This document shows positions 28,301-41,492 of a stretch of DNA of 64,000 nt, in pieces. The stretch is from Gorsachius magnificus (taxonomy: Eukaryota; Chordata; Aves; Pelecaniformes; Ardeidae), in contig CM067083.1 in assembly GCA_034008185.1 (NCBI GenBank), forward strand, positions 119,000,837 through 119,064,836. The letters run 5' to 3'. Below the pieces are notes generated by a model. It did no database searches, was not told the origin of the DNA, and was given only the letters and a program-made list of their open reading frames with translations. Position numbers and translations under genes: made by a program. Position 1 is the stretch's first letter. Every line of letters begins with the position of its first letter.

Positions 28301-30169
28301 AGGAGCCATGCCATCTCAAAACCACCTCAAACCATCTGTTTCCCCCATGGGATGGAATTCAGTGGAGGCTGGTGCCACTCAACACGGGGAGGAGAAGGCA
28401 ATCTGCCCAGGGCTGGTGTGGCAGCAGGCAGCGACCACACGGAGCCCCCGAGATGGGACTCAGGCTGCAGCAGCTGTGCTGAAACTATTAAGGAAACAAA
28501 AAAGGTCCCAGGTAATTCAGCAGTAAGGGATCATTGCTAGTGTCCCTCTGGGTTGCGTGCAGAGAGGATCTATGCCTGCATTAGCACCAGCAGAAGATAT
28601 TTAGCTCAGTGGGAGCAGCTGGTTTTGTTTAACCTGAGAGGTCCTGCACTCGGCTCTGGAGCGAGCCAAATATCCCCATGCCATTTACACAACTTTTTAG
28701 GATATTAGGGGTCCAAGCATCCTTTACAGGCAAGCTCCTAGCCTGAAATACGGTAGGGGTTTATTCTGCATCCATCTGCACCATTCATGATTTTTACTGC
28801 TGAACGGACAAGGAGTTTGGATTTTCAACCACGTGGCCAAGTCTGCATAAACACAGGTGGCAAAATCCATCATCCTGATAGAAAAGGTGTATGATGCTGT
28901 TGACATCTGTCATCTCTCACTCCTCTGAGAGTCCTTAATTCTTGTCCTCCTCCCTTTCAGAGTCTAAATTTACCAAATGGCTTTGGGGCATCTAGAAAAA
29001 GAGAAGGGAGTACACAAAATGCAATTTAATAGTGTCCATCAAAGCAAGGATTTTTGCTTGGCCCCTGTTTAAGATCAAATACCACATGCCCCAGCAAGTG
29101 ATCTATATTTCATGCCATTTTTAAAGATGCTCAGATCTGGAGAAAATTGGCTGCCATCAGAATTGACGATGGTCCCTTTTATCCTCTGGCAGAACAGACA
29201 CTGTGAAGTTTTCACTAGACATTAAAAAAAAAAAAAAGAGAAAGGCACATAGACACAGCCTGGGAATCTGAAATTTAGGCTCCAGCCATGTTAGTGACCT
29301 TGCTAAAGACAGTAATCATCTTGTGTTGTAGATCCTCTGGAGACACATGGATCTAAAATGGTGTACAACCAATAAGTATTATTATTACTCTATTTTTTGA
29401 GTTTGCTTTTCTGCATATAAGATTAGAGTAGCAACAAATGTAGGTAAAATGTGCAAGGAAACTGTAGTCTGAAACACGAAACTATTGTTGTGAAATTAAA
29501 AATAGCATCATGTAGGCATATACCAGAAAGGACGTGCTACTTAACAGCAAAAAGTGCTTTTTTTTCATGGACGAACTAAGCAGAATGAGGGATCTTGTTC
29601 AAAATCTGCCTGGTCTTCAGGTCTCATTTATATAAGTCGCTGTGGCCTCATTTTTTTTCCCAAACCTTAGAGCTTAACCCAGGAGCTTAGCCATCCACAT
29701 CATCTTCTTTTACCAAGGTGGTCCTGGAGGACAACAGAGAACTTGGGATGGTGAATAACTCCCCTGAAGTGCCCATGAGACACTAAGAGGTAGTTAGGTT
29801 GGAGGCCTCTAGGAGATGCTGAAAGTCCCGTTGGCAGCTGGGTCTTCATTCCCCCCACACTTCAGTCTCCATCTGTCAAATGGGATGAAAGGCAATATTT
29901 TTTTCCCATCTTCTGTCTTCCTTGATGAGGCATTGTAACCATTGCTGTGTTGGCCCTGCCTAGCACAACAGGACCTTTATCTCACTTGGAGCATTTGGCA
30001 AAGCCAGCATGTGAGCTGTATTAGAAAAGGCCCCTATTTTCCCAAATGCCGTGGTGGCAGGTTCGTGTTTGCATGCTATAAAAGCAGCAAAGGCAAACCC
30101 CTTGTGTAGATAGGAAGCAATTTGCCTTTGGAAAGAAAGGGGACGGACAAAACGACCTCAAAGTAATTC

Positions 30170-30540
30170 AGCATCTGTGATTTCCTCGATTCCATCTGAA
30201 AGCTCGCTCTCTGTTTTGCTGACATATGAGCTGGGTGCCCTATTGTACATCAGTGTAACAAATAGCCGTTATCTTCTGTTCCATGGGAGATATAGCAGAA
30301 CATGATTTATTTGTGCCTGCTCCGTTGCCTCTTTTGAAATGTTGCCGTCGTTCAGTGCACCTTTCGCAGAGGAAGGCAGATGGTCATCGCTAAGTTTCCC
30401 ATAACCTTGCCGTGCATGCTGCATAGTGAATCAATGAAATCTGAATTACAGTCCGTTGTCTGAGTTTGGAGCTGTGCTGCTAAAGTATCCTGTGGTGGCT
30501 GAAAACGTTTGAATGTCAACACTGCATATATACTGAGGAA
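30170..30540. promoter_or_regulatory. candidate conserved non-coding segment (intron 1)
   Basis: This stretch keeps noticeably more CpG dinucleotides than surrounding intron DNA, with about ten spread over 370 bp. It has no repeat signature and is of mixed composition without homopolymers. Retained CpGs in repeat-free intron DNA can mark a constrained or unmethylated regulatory segment. The evidence is weak and purely compositional. Confidence 0.2.
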
Positions 30541-32645
30541 ATATGATATTTCTCCCTAAAATTTCAAAGCAGTGCCAAAGGGGATTTTTAACTGCAAAGT
30601 TGCATCTGATGTGAGCAGGGACTGCATTGCTCAAACCTTAATTACCAGCTTGGAAATGAGTGAGTGCGTGAGTGTTAGGTGTAACCCCTCCTTAGGAAAA
30701 AAAAAAATAGAAATAATGAATCAAACCAGGCTTCTAACATGAAATGCCAGAGATGAGGGTTTTTTTGGAGTCCAAACAGCACCAGCTGCCCCTCTGTGCT
30801 AGCTGTCTCTGCTTATATGACATTTGCAATGAGGCTTCAGGTGATTTGAGAAGCTGGCATTAGACTGCAAATCACCTTTCATGTCAGCTCGTGCCAGGAT
30901 ACCTCGCCAGAAGGCATTATTTCAATGGGAAATAACAACTGGGAATAGGGAAAAAATGAACTTCTGAAAAGCACTTTGTCACGTTCCCTGGGCTGTGGCA
31001 GACAAATGTTGAAAAGAGGGTGAGCTCCTGCCATGAAAGCAGGCATAGGCAGAAATTTCTCAGTGGGAGGATTACCTCCTTTACATACCAGAGACAAGGC
31101 AAGGTGAGTATCTAAAACATTGGCAGCACTATTTCTTGATTTCTGATATTTATTTGCTCTATGAGCAGACATCCCAGAAGACACCTATGTTTCGTAAAGC
31201 CTGGTACCTTGCTTCATTGATTTTTCCTTAGGATGGGACTCATTACGGCGAGCAGGTCTGGCAATTTCCAACAATGTGTGTGCAGCACAGGCGTTTCTAG
31301 AAATGGTTAATGTTGGATGTAATACACGTTAAAAGCATCTCCCTCAAAAAATGCTTCTGGCCCTTTTGTAGATGACTGCTTCCGTGTGTGTGCCTAGGGC
31401 AGAGCATCTCCCAAATTCAGGCTGTCAGTCAGCTCATTTCCATAGCGTGTCCAGGCAAAGAGTATTATCTCACATGAACTTGCTGCTGCAAAATGTTTTA
31501 TATATTAACTGGCTTGATATTTTTGTTTTTCTTAAATACCAGAGGACAGAAATCTGAAAATTTTTAATCCCATGTACACAAAAAAAAAGCAAAATGTTTT
31601 TTGGTGTGCGACACATTTAATCCCTGGGTTTAGAGTTTTTGATCAAAGAGATTACTTGTGCTAGGACATTTTTATCCAATCTACTGAGTCTTCTTTCTCA
31701 GTTTACAAGTGGGTTTGATCTAAATCCATGCAAGCTTGTCCTGTCTTGAAAGGGACACATTACAGTTATTCTAGAGAACTAGAATAACCAGTGGCTAAAA
31801 AGCAAGGACCTTTCTTACAAAACCTTCCTTACAAAAAAAGAAAAAAAAATCTAAATGGGACCAGATAACTCTACAAAAAAGTAGTCTGGTCTTGTAAAGA
31901 GATGGGGGCTGATCCTGAAGTGCACCTGATGTGTCCTTTACTGATTGTCATGGAGTTTTTATGTCCTGGCATATCCTGAAATAAGTGAGACGAGAGTAAG
32001 GTTTATATTCTTGAAATACAAAAACCCAAATCCTGGCTAAATCAAGGCGTAAGGTAGATTCTTATTTCTGTGCCACTGATATAAATCCATGAAACTTCAA
32101 ATAAAAAATTCAAAAAGTCTGATTTTCATGTTATTGTTCTAGAGCCAGGGTAGCTATTAAACTGGATCTGCCTACATTTACATCTGTGTACTGAGGAACC
32201 AGGCCTCATTTTATGTACATGCCAACTTTTTAAAAGGCATTTCCGAAGTGCCAGGAAATCACAAATCTTCCAGAAACTGATCTTCATCTCAAACATTTCA
32301 TACTCCAGTACCTGGAGATTTGTTGTTGTCTGTCACAGTTAAAATGTGGGAAGACGATCCGCTCCCGCAGGGTGAGGAGCTTGCATGCTACGTTTCAGTC
32401 TCTGAACACCTGGGACCGCGCTGAGTATCTGGGCCGTCCCTGAACTGCAGCACGGAATTGCAAATGAGTATATAATGAGTAAGGAATAGAGTTGTGGCAG
32501 GGACTAGGGATGCATCCCAAAGCCCACTGAAGTGAATGGCACGTCTGCTGTTGACTGCAGTGGCCTTTGAGTCGAGCTCTCGGCATGTCTGCGCAAGGAA
32601 GGTAGAGTCAAACGGTATCGCTGTATCGCATCTTACGCAGGATAA

Positions 32646-33176
<531 letters not shown>

Positions 33177-36100
33177 TAATAATAGGATTAACAGAGCTTA
33201 ATGACAGGATTGTAAATTACATCCTGGGTTATAAAGTGCAGATTTTACCTTGAGTGAAAGTCTAAGTCGTTTTCATCTTGTTAAATTGATCTGTGCCTTG
33301 CCAAAAAAAAAAAAAAAAAAAGAAGAAAAAAGAAAAAGGGAAACGAAACAAAGCAGTAGCAACAATGAAGAGCAAATGATGTTGCTGGAATCTCAGCCAA
33401 TATGGGAGCAGGGCAGGTTTATTGATCTCTGTTACAAAACGAAGGAGAAATTGTTATTGAAAACTAGTCAGCTCAGCACAGAAAATGGATATGTGTTGAC
33501 CTGACTTTGATGGGAGGCCAACCGAAAGAGTAAGTTAAAGTAAGAGGGTGCTGAGGAAGGAAAGCTTTTAGCATCCTTCCCGAGGAGGGCTGCTCTTCCA
33601 GCTCTGTCTGAGGGGCAGAGGGGAACAGGTTGGTGTAAGAATAAGATTGATGGACTTTATCTCAGAGAGGAGATTACTGTTGTGGTGTTTGCCAGGCTGT
33701 GAGCAAAGGGGCCTGTCAGCATCTGTAGCGCATAATCTCTCAGTTTGTGAAGTCCTGGATCAGATGCACAGATTTCCTTTGTGTCGCACCTGGGCAGGGG
33801 AAGATGCAGAAAAGAACAAATGTAAACCCCAGCTCTTTTAGCTGTTGTTTTCATTCCTTCTGTTCTCATTTCTGTTCCAAGCATTTCTAGCACATCTGTG
33901 TGGTTAATGAGTTTGCTGGGGAGGTACATTGGGAAAGGAGAGGGAAACGTGCCCAAGCGGCTTGCTGAGGCAGCGTTGTTCGCTGCAATCACATCCAAGT
34001 TTGTCCAAGTTTCGTCGTATCATGAGTCTGAACCTCAGCAATGACTTTTTATGCAAAATCTCAGCAGTGGCAGCCCAGACCCAAAAACCTTCATGTTGGA
34101 TTTTTGATGGCAGGGAATCTTACCTGTGGACAGAACTCTGCATCTTTACAGTTAATTTCTTAAAATCCATTCATGCTTGTAATACTCAAGCCCCGTCATC
34201 TTTTATGGTCAGAGATAACTAAATATGCAAAGCCACAAGCTAGAATTCAGGTTTGGAGAAAGGTCGTATATTTTTCTTAGAAAAACTCAACTCCCTCCAA
34301 GCTACATTTTTGTGCTCTTCCACTGAAGAGAAGTCCTGTAGATGCATGCATCCCCCAACTCTCTGCCTCCAATTTTGCTGTCTCCTTCCCATGCATCTAT
34401 GTCCCTAACCAAGGGGCCCAAGCCACAGCCTCTCCAGTCCTGCACCCAGCATCTCTGGAGCAGCTGGCCATGGCGGGAAGGAGTGGCATAGAGTGGATGA
34501 CTGAGATTCCAGAAGGGAAAGGGAAGAGTGAGACAAAAGACCCCAAGGAATTGCATGATTGGTTCAGCCTCATTAATACTGTTAAACAAAGCCATTCCAA
34601 AGCCTCTAATTCAATCGTGCACTGTTAAATCATGACAATGGCCCCTGGCATGGTCTGACCTGTGCCAACTTTTCAGCTGCTGTGCACAGCTCTGCAGTGT
34701 AAGAGGATTTGCTGGGAAAAAAATGTTCTGAGATGGGGAAGAGGCCAGCAGGAGGAGCAGAGAATGTGCCAGGTTGTGACAGGGATGGATCCTGACCTGA
34801 GCAAGGGATGTGGGCTTAGGAAAAAGAAATCTGCATGGCAGGGTGGACAAAAGGTTGACAGTGGGGAAGGGAGGGCTCATGCTTGTTGTCAGATTATGGC
34901 AACCTTTTTGCTGGGTGTCAGGAGGTACATGACAAAGAGTGGGGCCCAATGGCACTACCTTGCTTGTGCAGCAAGGTGAAGGAAAAGCAAGAAAACACTG
35001 AAGTGATGGAAAACATCTCCCCTCAATTGTTTATTCCTCTGCTGGTGTCCCTTTTTAGACAGCTGTAGAGAAGGGTGACCCATCTTTGCTTGACAGGTCC
35101 CAAATTTGTCTCTCCCAAGGAGCCCCAAACATTGCCTGTAGGTGAAGCTCATCTTTGGGCTGATCTCAAAAGCATCAGCATTCATAGAGGCCAGAAGCAT
35201 CAATTTAAATGGCGGTAGCATTGCACACAGTTTATACACACCCTGAAGCCCCAGTATGAGGCAAGGGTGGGAGTTTCTGAAAGCAGAGTGGCTCAGTAAC
35301 CCACCTAGGATGGTGGTAATCCGGGAGTTTGTTTGCTGTCTCAGGGAAAGTAATGTTTATAACTTTCTGTTGTGTTTTGCGCTGTCATTCTTGTCACAGC
35401 CACTGCCAAGAACAAAAGAAAAGAAAAAACAATCTCCCCTCAAGTAAGATATTTGCAAGGATAGCTTCTATAACATTATGTTGAATGAACATCAGGGTGA
35501 AAAAGGAAGCATTTAAGTAATCCTTCTACAGAAATTTCATTCAGGAATCTCAGATTGAATTGGAAATACTGTTAGAGAACAGCTTGCAATTCCTGGGAAC
35601 TGCTGCTGGTAAATATTAGGCAACAGTTTTATAGTTTGGTGAACTAAAAGTCTGGAAGAATGTCTTACCAAAGTCATACTGGGTTACATCCTGCAGAACG
35701 CCATGTGCCTTTAGTCCCTTAACTGATGATGCCAGCTAATGACACCTTGCTCTGTCCATGATATGCCCAAGGCCTCACAGACCTGGGATCCTCACAGGGC
35801 AGGTTTTTCTACTGAACCTGGTTTACGTGAAGTGTCCTGACACCTTAGAGTAGATCCACTGAAGACCCCAAGGCTATTAATTCTGTGGGTCAATACGAAC
35901 CAGTGTCCCTTGCTGCTAGCACAGCAGAAAGCAAACAATACAACAAATAATAATTGAGTGGTTATAAATGAAAAAGTGTGCAAACTGCGGTTTCCCAGAA
36001 TTACAAATGCCAGATTTGCAAGTGAGACGATCAAAGTCACGTTACTCAGACTCAAGAAAGAAAAGCAAAAAACAGGCAATAATAACCACAAAGTTCCTGC

Positions 36101-36934
36101 AAGTGCAATGCTATGCAGAATACACAGGCAACCTTAATTCTGGCAGCTCCTAACTTTGGAATATTGCAACCTGACATTTGCAAAATGTCCATTTAAAGTA
36201 TATTTGTTTCATCAAAAATATGCAGATTCTTCTGGCATTCACTTTTACTTTAATGGAAATTCTGTGATGTTCTTCTGCGCTTGTCCTTTGGCAGGATGCT
36301 GCCGTCTGAATGATAGGAGTAACCCTGGACTTATATGAATGTTTAGGTCCATAATTCCTATTCCAATGCAGAGCTTCTGTGGGTTTCAATAGGTGATAGA
36401 AGTCTATATAAAAATGAAATGTTTAATATTTTTCTAAATTTGGATTGAATGACCCGCACATTAATTATTTACTGTAGTCCTGCTGTGAGGGAATGGTCTG
36501 CTGGGATAAAGCATCTCTCCAATATACTGGAGGAAGAGATTTAGCTCAGACTGGCTTTTCTCTTCACCCTTGAAAGTGAGAAACTTCAGTCTTAAGTTAG
36601 GCATGAGGACAGTGGTGGAAAATCCTGCTTGCCCTGACTGCCTCTTCCCAATACCACAGTCTTCTCAGACAGCTGCCTCAGGAAAACCAGTTTCCCCAGT
36701 ACAGTGTCTACCACTGTGGCTTTGCAGTCAGTGAGGAGCAACTCTTCAGATAGGTCCTGTGCAGGTAACACGCTGGCTGCCAGGGTCTCCTGCAAACAGG
36801 AGCAAGAGGTTGAGTTTTAGCCTTTCATACCCCAGACAAACTGCTAATGTGGTGCATTAGAGAAGAGCGGCTTCTTTAGTTTCATGGCTTCCTCCTTTAA
36901 GAACTGAACTGGACCTAGATATTTTGTTTGTCTC

Positions 36935-36964
36935 TTTATTTTATTTTATTTTATTTTATTTTTT
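36935..36964. repeat. (TTTTA)n microsatellite
   Basis: About five perfect TTTTA units followed by a T run. This is a simple pentanucleotide repeat. Confidence 0.85.
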
Positions 36965-37196
36965 AACTTGGGTTTTAGTAAGCACCATGTAAAATCAGAA
37001 TATGGGACAGTTCTACCTTTTATTTCTCTTCTGGGACAAATAGAAACTGCAGTTTCTTCTGCGAGTTCGAAACCCACAGAGCTATCATTGGATGTGTTTC
37101 AGACAGGAGACAGAACTCAAATCAGTGAGTTTCAGATTTGTTCTATATGTCAGAAATGAACCTGGTTAGATGTTTGCATCTGCCTTTTGTGTTTGG

Positions 37197-37560
37197 ATTC
37201 ACAATGTAATTTCAAAGGTATGTTATGTACGTGACATAATTATGGTTTCCCATGCCTAATCATCACTAATTAATATAGCCAGAAGGTTAACTACATAATT
37301 GAGATATTATTGCTCCCATGATTTGCTTTTTAATGCACAGGAACCAGACTGATATCATCAGAGAGATAATGATTTAACTCAGATGAGGATCTGACTGTAT
37401 ATTTTTAAATGCAGGTATATTAATTATGTCATTTTACTCTGCAATTATTTTTGGCCACTCCATGAAGTACCTTGCTATATAGATTAGTGGAAATCTTAGA
37501 TTAAAAAAGTAACTGCAGTGTAATTAGAGTGTAATTATGGTTTTTGTATTATGAAGTGTA
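37197..37560. promoter_or_regulatory. candidate homeodomain-type enhancer / conserved non-coding element
   Basis: This is an AT-rich, repeat-free segment with four TAATTA words (37267, 37421, 37521, 37532), an ATAATTAT near 37237, and further TAAT half-sites. TAATTA is the core word of many homeodomain factors. Such clusters in introns of neurally expressed genes are often deeply conserved enhancers. Activity and conservation are inferred, not shown. Confidence 0.3.
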
Positions 37561-39103
37561 TGTGTTTCTCAGAAGGCTGGATTCACAGTGGATGTAAGAA
37601 ATATTTCCTGCCCTTTTTAAGTCCAGACCATGAAGATTGTAAGATCTGCATGGTAATGGCTATTTCTCATTGAGGCTTTAGACAATACCAAGCTCAGTGG
37701 ATGCCCTACAATACATTGCAATATTATTACTGCTACTACCAATAACAACGCTGTTAGTAGCGGTGTAGTAAAGAGATACGAAACTTTAGGAAGCAATAGG
37801 CTACCTATTTCCAGCAGTAACCCTGGTGTAAGAGCGCAAGATGGATGACAAAGATTGCACTTGCACTGCAGATTTTCTGGTAAAATTCCCAGGTATTTCT
37901 TCCCCTGAATTATTCAAATAGAAGGAGGAAGCAAGGCAAAAGCAGACAAGACTCCAGGCAGTTATTAGCATTTCAGACAGAAGCCATCTAAGTTCTTTGG
38001 GATGGCAGTTGGTAAAATAATGGCTGATGATCACCTTTAAGTAAATTTGAGATGTCACAGTATTACAATTAGTGGTAAAGCTGTTGGAAATTACAGAAAA
38101 ATGTCCTAGTGCAGATGAGGAATTTTTTTTTTTAAACCTCAGAAGACAAATACGAGTGCTAAAGTGCATACTACCGCTAGTTTACCTGTACGTGAAGTAT
38201 CACAGCATTTGTAACCTTTGCTTCAAGCAATGGACTTTCTGATTACAGCTGCAACTTAGAAATATTTCAAAAGTGACTCTGACTTTGGTTTTGTCCTTTT
38301 GATGCAGGTGTAAAGCAAGTCCCATATGAATCTCACGGTATATGATCATCTCCTATCTTTATGAGGAGCAAGAGAATGACCCTGTACAGCAAAGTGACCT
38401 ACTGACAAAAAACCTCACCACTCCATGCCTTAGAAATACAGAGAATCTGGCATTATAGATGTTAAGGCAGTTCATGTCCCCACCTACTCAGCAGATCATT
38501 AAGGACTTTGAAATACCTTGTCCTTAATTAGAAATTTTCAGTTCTTGACTTTTACAGTGGGAAATGGAAATAACAAAAAAAAACCCCATGGGGCAGCAGG
38601 ATAAAAAAAAAAAGAAAGATATCAAAGTGTTTAGAATTACCTATTTGGATGGGCAGATAACATGGATAGTTCATATGAATGGGCTTAGACATTCCCCACA
38701 TTTGTAAGGTTGATTTCCCCATAACCTGATATACTCCCTAACAAGTTTATTCCCAGTTGCAGTGGGTTTTTTTGGTTTTTCTTTTTTTTCATTTCTGTAG
38801 GAAAGGATAGCCTCCCTAGAACACTCTTTCATGGATTTAGAGTAGAAGATGAAAGCCTGTCTGGGATAGTCTGTTGCGCTTGCACCATACAGTCTGGCCC
38901 TGCAGCTACGTCCTGGAGCTGTCATGGTTAGGGAGAGGCAGCAGGACTGGCACTGTCCTTCTGTCCTCAAACACGGGAGAGATGATGATATCTCCTCTGA
39001 GCCTTCTCACACTCAGCAGAAAGGGATGCTAGAAGAAGCACAGCCAACCTCAGTCCTAACAATAGGGTTGGTAGCACCTAATCTGAGGTGTCTCAGATGT
39101 TCC

Positions 39104-41492
39104 TGCAGGTTTCTTGAATGCATTGAGGACAACTTCTTAGGCCAGGTAATAGTCACCCCTACCCGAGGGGATGCGATACTGGACTTGGTGGTCACCAATG
39201 CAAGTGAGCTCGTCGGAAATGTCAAGACTGGAAGCAGCTTGGGTTGCAGTGATCATGCGCTGGTAGAGCTCACGCTCCAGAGGGAAATGGGAAGAATGAA
39301 GAGTATAGTCAGGACCCTGAATTTTAGAAAAGCAAACTTCCAGCTCCTCAAGGAGATAGTGGAAGGAATCCCTGGGAAACGTTCCTCAGGGAAAGGGGAA
39401 CAGAAAAGAGCTGGCAGATCTTTAAGGATGTGATCCACAGAGTGCAAGAGCTCTCGATCCCCAGGTGTAAGAAATCGGGCAAAGAAGGGAAGAGACCGGC
39501 ATGGCTGAGACGAGAGATGCTGGTCAAACTAAGGAGGAAGAGGGAACTGCACAGGCAGTGGAAGCAGGGACAGGCATCCTGGGAAGAGTATAGGGACGTG
39601 GTCCGGTTGTGTAGGAATGGGGTCAGGAAAGCCAAGGCTCAGCTGGAGCTAAACTTGGCTAGGGATGCAAAGAATAACAAGAAGGGTTTCTACAGGTATA
39701 TCAGCCAGAAAAGGATGGTTAAAGAAAGCGTACCCCCGCTGATGAGCGAGACTGGCAAGATGGTAACAGCAGATGAGGAGAAGGCTGAGGTACTCAACAC
39801 CTTTTTTGCCTCAGTCTTCACTGGGAACCTCTCTCCCCACCCCACCCGAGTTGATGGATGGCATGAGGGGGACCGGGAGGGCAAAACCCTTCCTGCTGTA
39901 GGAGAAGATCAGGTTCGTGACCACCTGAGGAACCTGAACGCACATAAGTCCATGGGACCTGATGAGGTGTATCTCAGAGTCCTGAGGGAATTGGCCGATG
40001 TAGTCACCAAGCCACTCTCCATGATATTTGAAAAGTCATGGCAGTCAGGTGAAGTCCCTGGTGACTGGAAGAAGGGAAACATTGTGCCCATTTTCAAAAA
40101 GGGTAGAAAGGAAGACCCTGGGAACTACCGACCTGTCAGCCTCACCTCTGTGCCTGGGAAGATCATGGAACAGATCCTCCTAGAAGCTATGCTAAGGCAC
40201 ATGGAGGCCAGGGAGATAATTCGAGATAGCCAGCATGGCTTCACCAAGGGCAAGTCCTGCCTGACGAACCTAGTGGCTTTCTATGATGGTGTGACAGCAT
40301 CAGTGGACAAGGGAAAACCAATGGATGTCATCTATCTGGACTTCTGCAAAGCCTTTGACACGGTCCCCCACAACATCCTTCTCTCTAAATTGGAGAGCGA
40401 TGGATTTGATGGGTGGACTGTTCGGTGGATAAGGAACCGGCTGGATGGCCGCATCCAGAGGGTAGTGGTCAATGGCTCGATGTCCGGATGGAGACTGGTG
40501 ACGAGTGGTATCCCTCAGGGGTCCGTACTGGGACCGGTGCTGTTTAATATATTCATCAATGACTTAGCGAGATCGAATGCACCCTCAGCAAGCTTGCGGA
40601 TGACACCAAACTGAGTGGTGTGGCTGACACACCAGAAGGACGGGATGTCATCCAGAGAGACCTGGACAGGCTAGAGAGGTGGGCCTGTGTGAACCTCATG
40701 AGGTTCAACAAGGCCAAGTGCAAGGTCCTGCACCTGGGTTGGGGTAACCCCCGGTATCACTACAGGCTGGGGGAAGAAAGGATCGAGAGCAGCCCTGCCG
40801 AGAGGGACTTGGGCGTGCTGGTGGATGAAAAGCTGGACATGAGCCAGCAATGTGCGCTGGCGGCCCAGAAGGCCAACCGTACCCTGGGCTGCATCAGGAG
40901 AAGCGTGGCCAGCAGGTCGAGGGAGGTGATTCTGCCCCTCTACTCTGCTCTGGTGAGACCTCACCTGGAGTACTGCGTCCAGCTCTGGAGCCCTCAGCAC
41001 AAGAAGGACATGGAAGTGTTGGAGCGGGTCCAGAGGAGGGCTACTAAAATGATCCGAGGGCTGGAGCCCCTCTCCTATGAGGACAGGCTGAGGGTGTTGG
41101 GCTTGTTCAGCCTGGAGAAGAGAAGGCTGAGGGGAGACCTGATTATGGCCTTTCAGTACCTAAAGGGGGCCTATAGGAAAAATGGGGAAAATCTTTATAG
41201 TAGGGCCAGCTGTGACAGGACAAGGGGTAATGGTTTTAAACTGAAGCAGGGTAGGTTTAGACTGGATATAAGGAGGAAATTCTTTAGAGTGAGGGTGGTG
41301 AAACACTGGAAGGGGTTGCCCACAGAGGTAGTGGAGGCCCCATCCCTGGGAACATTCAGGATCAGGTTGGATGGGGCTCTGAGCAACCTGATCTGGTTAA
41401 GGGTGTCCCTGCTCCCTGCAGGGGGGTTGGACTGGATGACCTCTAGGGGTGCCTTCCAACCCAAAACATCCTATGATTCTATGATTCTGTGA
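39104..41492 (+). mobile_element. CR1 LINE, 5'-truncated long copy (copy A)
   Basis: A 2.39-kb CR1 element. It starts inside the endonuclease domain (translation RFLECIEDNF), runs through the reverse transcriptase and the CR1 C-terminal domain, and ends in the typical CR1 3' end (CTGCAGGGGGGTTGGACT, CCTTCCAACCC, ATTCTATG units). The 3' flank from 41493 is unrelated DNA. Long uninterrupted frames show it is young, but it is broken by two frameshifts. From 39463 to its end it is nearly identical, in inverted orientation, to copy B at 43327-45356. It lies in the same sense as PTCHD4. Confidence 0.95.
39109..41492 (+). pseudogene. CR1 ORF2 remnant (endonuclease tail, reverse transcriptase, C-terminal domain)
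   Basis: A disrupted pol-like frame. The first part (to about 39375) holds the endonuclease end with PTRGDAILDL and the SDHALVE motif. A single-base loss near 39375 shifts the frame. A 394-codon frame (39430-40614) then carries the reverse-transcriptase fingers and palm: [18 protein letters not shown] with the first catalytic Asp, and [15 protein letters not shown] second loss of 1 base (mod 3), probably 4 bases near 40567, throws the catalytic LADD motif (40593-40604) into another frame. That frame stays open for about 290 codons ([15 protein letters not shown] onward) to the stop in the 3' tail. No start codon or ORF1 is present. As it stands it cannot make an active enzyme. Confidence 0.9.

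Noticed and set aside
38924..39433. 169-codon frame treated as a possible new gene
   Set aside because: Its second half is the CR1 endonuclease end. The first half is flanking intron that happens to be open in the same frame.
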